Assembly (NCBI GenBank): GCA_000827205.1
Contig: KN832562.1
Span: forward strand, 1,002,565 to 1,066,564
DNA length: 64,000 nt
Origin: Plicaturopsis crispa FD-325 SS-3
Taxonomy: Eukaryota; Basidiomycota; Agaricomycetes; Amylocorticiales; Amylocorticiaceae
Direction: 5' to 3'
Below the pieces are notes generated by a model. It saw nothing but the letters and a program-made list of their open reading frames with translations, was not told the DNA's origin and did no database searches. This document shows positions 56,941 through 64,000 of the stretch, in pieces (position 1 is the first letter of the stretch; every line of letters starts with the position of its first letter). A program made the translations under genes and the position numbers.

Positions 56941-58464
56941 CTACCGCGAAGGAGACATCGAGGACTCGAAAAAGTCGGGATGGTACTCGCGATTTTGCGT
57001 GTCGTCTGCCTCCGGAAGAGGATATGGCCCTTGGGTAGCCCACGAATTGGCATTTGTATAGAGGTCGTCTGGACCTGGCAGGGCTGCTGGGAATATACCA
57101 CCAGGAAAACTTGGGTAAGCCGGAGGGGCGCTCAACGATGCAACATGCGAGACGATGACGCTAGGGCCACCTCTTGACGTCTGTTCGTTCATCGGGGCTG
57201 TGTCGTCATATTTGGGAAATGCTTCGTAACTGGCCGTCGGTGGAGCACTCGGTAAGGTAGGGTTTTGCCCGGGTATTGTATCAGTGTTGACGCTAGTAGG
57301 GCCTCTTCCCGTGGCAGGGAACCGGAAATTTCCCAGTGGCGGATAGTCCTGGGTAATCCAGCGATAGCTCGGTGAATGAACAGATGACGACGATGCGTAC
57401 ATATCCCTCGTGCCAGACAGTGTTGACGCTGCGTCGCGCTCAGTGCCATCGTAATATTGCCCTGAGACTCCCGACGTACTCTGGGAAGGATTGGCAGTGC
57501 CGTCGAGGAGTGTCGTAAGTCTGAAAAACTCGGCAGTCGTAGGAGATACGGGAATGCCGTTCCAGTTCGAATTTGAGGTATCAGAACTACGTCGTGATTG
57601 GTATGCGTCACCGAATGAGGGCGCGTTCCGTGATGGAGAGAACAGGATAGGCGGCGGCGCATTCGACGACTCGGCACTCGGCAGCGAAGGGGGACCTACG
57701 CTATAACTGCGCCCGTGGTGGGAGGGGGGAGGTACGGTTAGCATTTGTTGCTGCTGTCCGAGGCTAAGGGTGTGACGTTGAGAGGCATGACGCTGAGAGC
57801 TAGACCGCATACTCTGCTGTACGCGATTGGCATTGGAGATATCGGTCCGGGATCGTCCACGCGAACTTGGCGAGCTTGGAGACGAGGGGAAAGATGAGGT
57901 TGTCGAGAGCGAGGAGGGAGTTGCAGAGTCGTCGGTAAAAGTGCCTGGAGTGGATATCTGCAATCCTCCAGACCGGCGAAAACTACTGGAACGACGGCGA
58001 GCATACGGTCCCAGCGAGCGTTTGGTAGACTTCAGCTCTTGAAGTTCCTGCTCCACCTGAATACAGCGTGCTCTCCATTGGTCTCTTTCCTCTTCAATTG
58101 CTTTCCGGGCAGTCTCCGTTTCGGATAATAGGCGCTGGTGGGTGACGATTGCGTTCGATGGCCCCGTCGAGGAGTCGAGGTTTGTTGTCGGTTGAGTGTT
58201 GGATTGCTCAACGTGACTTTGGTCGGTAGCAGGTTCAGCGGAAGTTTGAGCCTCATGTTGTCTGCTGTCGACGATGCCGTCGTCTCTGAACGATCGATTT
58301 TGCTGTGGGTGCCCGTCCATTCTCGTACTGTTGCTAGATGTATCACCCAGCGCGTTCCTAAGTTCCGAGTAATCCGACTTATACATTTCCTACTAGCCAT
58401 TTGATCAGTTTTTGTAAGCGTAGGACGAGTTATGTGTTGCTGAACATACCGCGGAAGGATCCAT
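56941..58464 (-). CDS. Serine/proline-rich protein with short coiled coil
   Basis: Unknown function. Exon 2 is 56941-58389. I add a 15 nt first exon (58450-58464, MDPSA) because a GTATGT donor and a TAGTAG acceptor join it in frame to EMYKSDYSELRNALGD; the alternative is a start at 58386. Total 487 aa. Residues about 90-130 form a coiled coil (ETETARKAIEEERDQWRARC, then VEQELQELK). Next is a basic patch GPYARRRSSSFRRSG with many S/T-P and RxxS sites that suggest phosphorylation. The rest is low complexity. Ends FFESSMSPSR. A regulatory or scaffold role is inference. Confidence 0.78.
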
Positions 58465-59456
58465 TTCAGCAATTGTAAATATATGTTATGAGTTATGCGC
58501 TGATATGTGACGATAGTGAGCGTGAGAATGAGCACAAATTTTGCGAATGTCTGAACCGGCAGACTAGGTAGGAAGGGGGCTTTGAGTTGCTTGTTATCGG
58601 TCGCGCAACGCGATTTTTATACCATGACGCTGAGAAGCCACCTGCCAGTTGACCGCTTTGAAACAACTCGTTATCTAGAGAACGACGGCAATATAATGAG
58701 CATTGTACTACACATACTGTAATCGGCAATTTGCGACTTGGGGTACTCGCGAGGGAACGCATAGACGGCCCATGATTGCCATGGTAGGCCCTTGTGGGTC
58801 CAAGGCTCTACAATGAACAAGGCTGTCGCATACCGACCGGGAAGGGAAGTTGGGTTGATAGCACACCGGAACCGGAATAAGGCGCACGTAAGTCTTGTCC
58901 TTGTTTTCTCTTGAAGTGAGGGCTGGGTCAATACAACGATTACGGTAGAGGATCGGACGTACAAATGTTTTCGAATCGTCTCCAGGCTATACGCAAGAAA
59001 CGATTCATACAGTCTCATGGCGCGCTCTGAGATTCTCGGGAGCGCATCATCGAGTCCGCGAGGGTGTGGCTTGAACGAGCATTCTTTACATTACATCTCT
59101 CCAAATCGGTGCAAGTTTCTAGAGGCCGAGTGTAGAGCCAAAAGCTGTTGGCATTGCATCGATTTTCTGGTAAAGGGAGCGTTGGAAGGACTGGTAGGTA
59201 TGCCCTGGTAGCGCGTTCAATTTTTCTGCCTTCGAGGAACAGCAAGAACGATGGGTGCGCGGAGAATGAAACTGAGCGGGGCTTGAACCGAACTTGGCTC
59301 AATCTTATCGAAGATTTTACTACGCGTTTCCCCTCGCGAGTCATTTACAGTCAGTGGTCAAAACAACTTTGCTTGAAGTTCTCGTTTGCGCATAGCTCGC
59401 TATACAGCGTGGCTCTCTCTCTATTCCGTCGCCTCCCTCTTGTAAATATCCGCAGA
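58465..59456. other. Intergenic, shared upstream region of divergent genes
   Basis: Between the divergent serine-rich gene and arginyl-tRNA synthetase. The last 300 bp before 59457 are open in the synthetase frame without an ATG (see findings). Nothing else recognised. Confidence 0.5.
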
Positions 59457-61440
<1,984 letters not shown>

Positions 61441-61789
61441 AACAGGGTGTAGTATTCGACTCAAATTCTACTGTAAGCCATTCAAATTGACGCGCAATAT
61501 ATTTTACTGCTCTATGGCTTATTTTTGCCCTTCTAAAATGCAAGCTCGGTGCCTCGAGATGGCAGGGTGGAAAATCAAAACCCATCCTGTCCGGGGTCCT
61601 GACGGGGTCCATTTTTCCCTGACTGACGTGGCAGCATACGTGGCACCGCCTCTTTCTTTACGACTTCCACGTACCCTCGTCCTGCGTTCGCCATCCGCAG
61701 TCTTTCACTCGCATACAAGACTCCTGCCCCTCTTTTGACCCACGTATACGAAACGTATCCCATCTTCTCGACTAGTCAACTCAGAAATC
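61441..61789. other. Intergenic / promoter of the bZIP gene
   Basis: No coding feature. TGACGTGGCAGC at about 61,624 is close to an ER-stress/UPR-type element (TGACGTGG core), which would fit autoregulation of the downstream HAC1-like gene. This rests on motif recall only. Confidence 0.45.
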
Positions 61790-62814
61790 ATGTCTTCATC
61801 ATCGTTTGTCGACCCATCGTCTCTTTCGCTCCCTTCTCCATCTACACACGCGTCCCCGTCCCCTTCTCCCAAATCTGAACACTCCGACAGCAACGTCGCC
61901 GGTCCTTCTCGCAAGCGCGCTCGTACAGAGTCGACGACAGCGCAAGACGAACGCAAGGAGGCCCGCGCCCACCGCAACCGCATCGCCGCACAGAACTCGC
62001 GCGACCGCAGAAAAGCGCAGTTCACATACCTCGAGCGCCGTGTGGCAGAACTTGAGGACGAGAACAGGCGCCTGCGTGCCGGTGGATCCAGCCAAGCTGC
62101 TGCGGACGAGAAAGAGAAGGCCAGAGACCGAGAGAACGAGGAGCTCAAAGAACGCATAAAGACCCTCGAGAAAGGCTGGGACGCCGTCGTCAAAGCTCTT
62201 GCAGCGCAGGGCCTGCCCACAGGCATTCTACCCACACCACCCCCATCGTCCTCGGAAACCACACCCGCACCCACCGCCGATTCGCCCTCCCCCACCGACA
62301 CCACCGCATTTCCCGTCCTAGTATCCCCGACTACCATGTATCCCCTTTCTCCCGCCGCTTCCCACAACAGCAGTATTTTCGACGACATCGAGTTCGAGTC
62401 CACTCGCCACCTAGCACGGGTGGCGACCACCGAGGCACCTCCTGCCTCAGTGTCCCTGCAGCGGGTGGACCCGCAACAACGTCGACCGTTGAACTTGATA
62501 CTGCAGCGTCGTCCTCTGACGACTCGGCGATGGAAGACCTCTTCCGCGAGATCCTCGTCACGCCGACGTCTACCGTATTTGAAACTACGGCGCCGGCGGG
62601 CGTGAGCGGTGACGGCGCGGAGTGGGAGAGCGACGAGGCGGAGATGCAGAGGCTGCTGGACATGCTCCCGGATGTCCAGTCCCGTCTCAGCGCAGAGGAA
62701 GAGGCGTCCTTCGTCGACTTCCCGTCGGCGCTCGATCTTGAGGTCGGCGGGTGCTGGGACTCGGAGCCACATCAACAACAACATATGGGCTCGGGTGGCA
62801 TCGGCGTATTCTAA
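61790..62814 (+). CDS. bZIP transcription factor, HAC1/XBP1-like (UPR regulator)
   Basis: Candidate basidiomycete orthologue of HAC1/Cib1/Hxl1. The frame from 61790 encodes an N-terminal Ser/Pro stretch, the basic region RNRIAAQNSRDRRKAQ (about residues 62-77) and a leucine zipper starting YLERRVAELEDENRRL. It continues through FDDIEFESTRHLARVATTE to SVSLQ, then runs into an Arg-rich tail stopping at 62605 (271 aa). A second frame, shifted by two, is open to 62814 and encodes an acidic C terminus: SSDDSAMEDLFREIL, EAEMQRLLDMLPDVQ, ending GSGGIGVF. Joining them needs removal of 3n+2 bases. The pattern equals that of mRNAs spliced by Ire1. Exact sites are unresolved (see findings). Confidence 0.85.
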
Positions 62815-63595
62815 AACGGACACTGTTTCATATTTTCCTCTCTCTGTGTTTTTGCCTTGGTATTTATCATTTTCGTCGCTTTTCCATTCCTACAGTCTCC
62901 CGCACACTACCTAATACCCGCCAGCGATCCGCACTCTTTCATCCCCCACTATTCTCACCTTTTCCACATCTACGCCTTCTTCTTGTTTGCTCTTCTCCCG
63001 TGTGTTCGATGCTGTCTCCTGCCTCCATATGCCTGCTCTCTCCCCTTGCGAGGGTTGACGAGAGCTGCGCGGAAGGACTTGCAGTGAGCGCTTGAATGTG
63101 TGGGTTTGTTAGCTACTCTTTGTTCGCTTAGACTTGGACAGAGGTACAGGGATTGTGTCGAATGATATGGTGTTGTTCAGGTGGTCTTCTGGGCATCCTC
63201 TGAGTCTCCCATAGTGGCTTCGCGATGGTAGGCGATCCAGTTTTTTAGGAGACGGTATCATCCAGTCATATAACCCCACGCTCTGTTCCGACCCCACGTC
63301 CTCAACACCGGATGGCCTTGGGCAAGTTGCTCAAAGTAAGAATATTTGTGCGTCCTTCATGCTCATCGGACAAGGCAGCTCGAGTTAGTGTTGCCGCGGT
63401 GTGAAGTGCAGCCGCATTGAAGCGTCGGAAACGCGGAACTTAATAGATTTGAAGCGGCTTCAAAGCCACATTGAAGTGCCACGCGAGGTGGCCATGCGTA
63501 TCGCAGGAAAACATTATACCGGGCGACGAGAGCATGTCGCTCTCGGTTTTCAAGTATCGAGTACGCTAATACAAAGGGATATAAAGAAAAGAAAT
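62815..63595. other. 3' region of the bZIP gene and intergenic
   Basis: Starts with a pyrimidine-rich stretch (62,820-63,060) likely to be 3' UTR. No further gene seen. Confidence 0.5.
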
Positions 63596-64000
63596 CTATA
63601 ACAGAGATGCGACCCCCTCATTGAGTAAACGCGCAAGCTCGTCCAACTTTCCTTGAGCTATCAACTCGCGGTACCGCGCGGCCGCATCCTCAGCGCTGGG
63701 GGAATCACCGTCATCTTGAGTGTGCGTCATGTCGTCCTCCGTGGAGATCCACGAGGAGGTGAAATCGAGCCGCTCTTGCTTGTAAAAGTACTTGAGCACT
63801 TGGAGGCACTCGAGCAAGGCTGGTGAGAGATTGGTGCGGCGAGCAGTACAAGTATCCTTGCTCGAGGAGAAGACCCTCTCGCAAGGCACCGCGGACGCTT
63901 GCACGGGCAGGATGTCGAGAGCAACACGGAACATGAGCGGATATTTATGCTTTTGCGCCTATTTAAGAACAAAGAAGCAGGTTAGTCCGATGCTCCGAGT
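63596..64000 (-). mobile_element. hAT-family transposase, C-terminal part (cut by window edge)
   Basis: Minus-strand exon 63596-63958 reads AQKHKYPLMFRVALDILPVQ then ASAVPCERVFSSSKDT, the hallmark of the hAT dimerisation domain (ALDIL..PAS..PCERVFS). LSPALLECLQVLKYFYK follows, then an acidic tail. The exon appears to begin after an acceptor AAATAG, with the rest of the gene beyond 64000. The stretch shown is undisrupted, so it may be a recent element or a domesticated gene. Terminal inverted repeats could not be sought because the other end is missing. Confidence 0.85.

Noticed and set aside
62321-62370. Ordinary GT-AG intron joining the two halves of the bZIP protein
   Set aside because: It restores frame (50 nt), but would discard the natural-looking FDDIEFESTRHLARV segment; kept as an alternative within the finding rather than as the model.
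61705-62823. 372-codon minus-strand frame opposite the bZIP gene
   Set aside because: It mirrors the GC-rich, Ser/Arg-rich bZIP codons; no splice or family signal, and the plus strand has a clear bZIP.

Overview
The window is a stretch of a basidiomycete nuclear genome, most likely an Agaricomycete of polypore type. The signs are dense genes with many 48-70 nt GT-AG introns, cytosolic ribosomal protein genes, a MATA_HMG-like box factor, a HAC1/XBP1-type bZIP and several basidiomycete-style orphan families. The species call is inference. All gene models were built by eye from reading frame, splice signals and comparison between copies inside the window. Exon sums were checked for phase, but no alignment or transcript data were available.

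Layout. 0.4-2.4 kb: divergent RPS13/RPS6 pair. 3.1-6.7 kb: tandem pair of single-pass membrane proteins. 7.1-10.6 kb: a seven-helix membrane protein and a decayed relative. 10.8-15.8 kb: an RBR (TRIAD3/RNF216-like) ubiquitin ligase converging on a DHA1-type MFS exporter. 16.5-21.1 kb: two 14-exon aldo-keto reductases in tandem. 23.6-25.2 kb: HMG-box factor. 26-34.9 kb: two coiled-coil proteins, a glycine-rich cell-surface type protein and a small HWAL/NCQDW protein.

34.7-56.5 kb is the structural highlight. A module made of a short-chain dehydrogenase (SDR) followed by a caspase-domain (peptidase C14) gene occurs three times. Two copies run on the plus strand and one, with a doubled SDR, runs on the minus strand beyond BUB3. 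The two plus-strand modules lie in a tandem segmental duplication whose junction is visible at about 41,036, where a truncated BUB3 copy is fused to the 3' end of a coiled-coil gene. The second copy holds a deleted SDR pseudogene and an 899-base N gap flanked by the same 387 bases on both sides, which looks like an assembly artefact. The three caspase genes share an inverted-repeat promoter motif next to a TATA-like element, so they may be co-regulated.

56.9-64 kb: a serine-rich protein, arginyl-tRNA synthetase, a HAC1/XBP1-like bZIP whose C-terminal half lies in another frame (candidate Ire1-type splicing), and the 3' end of a hAT transposase at the window edge. No tRNA, rRNA or CRISPR was found.
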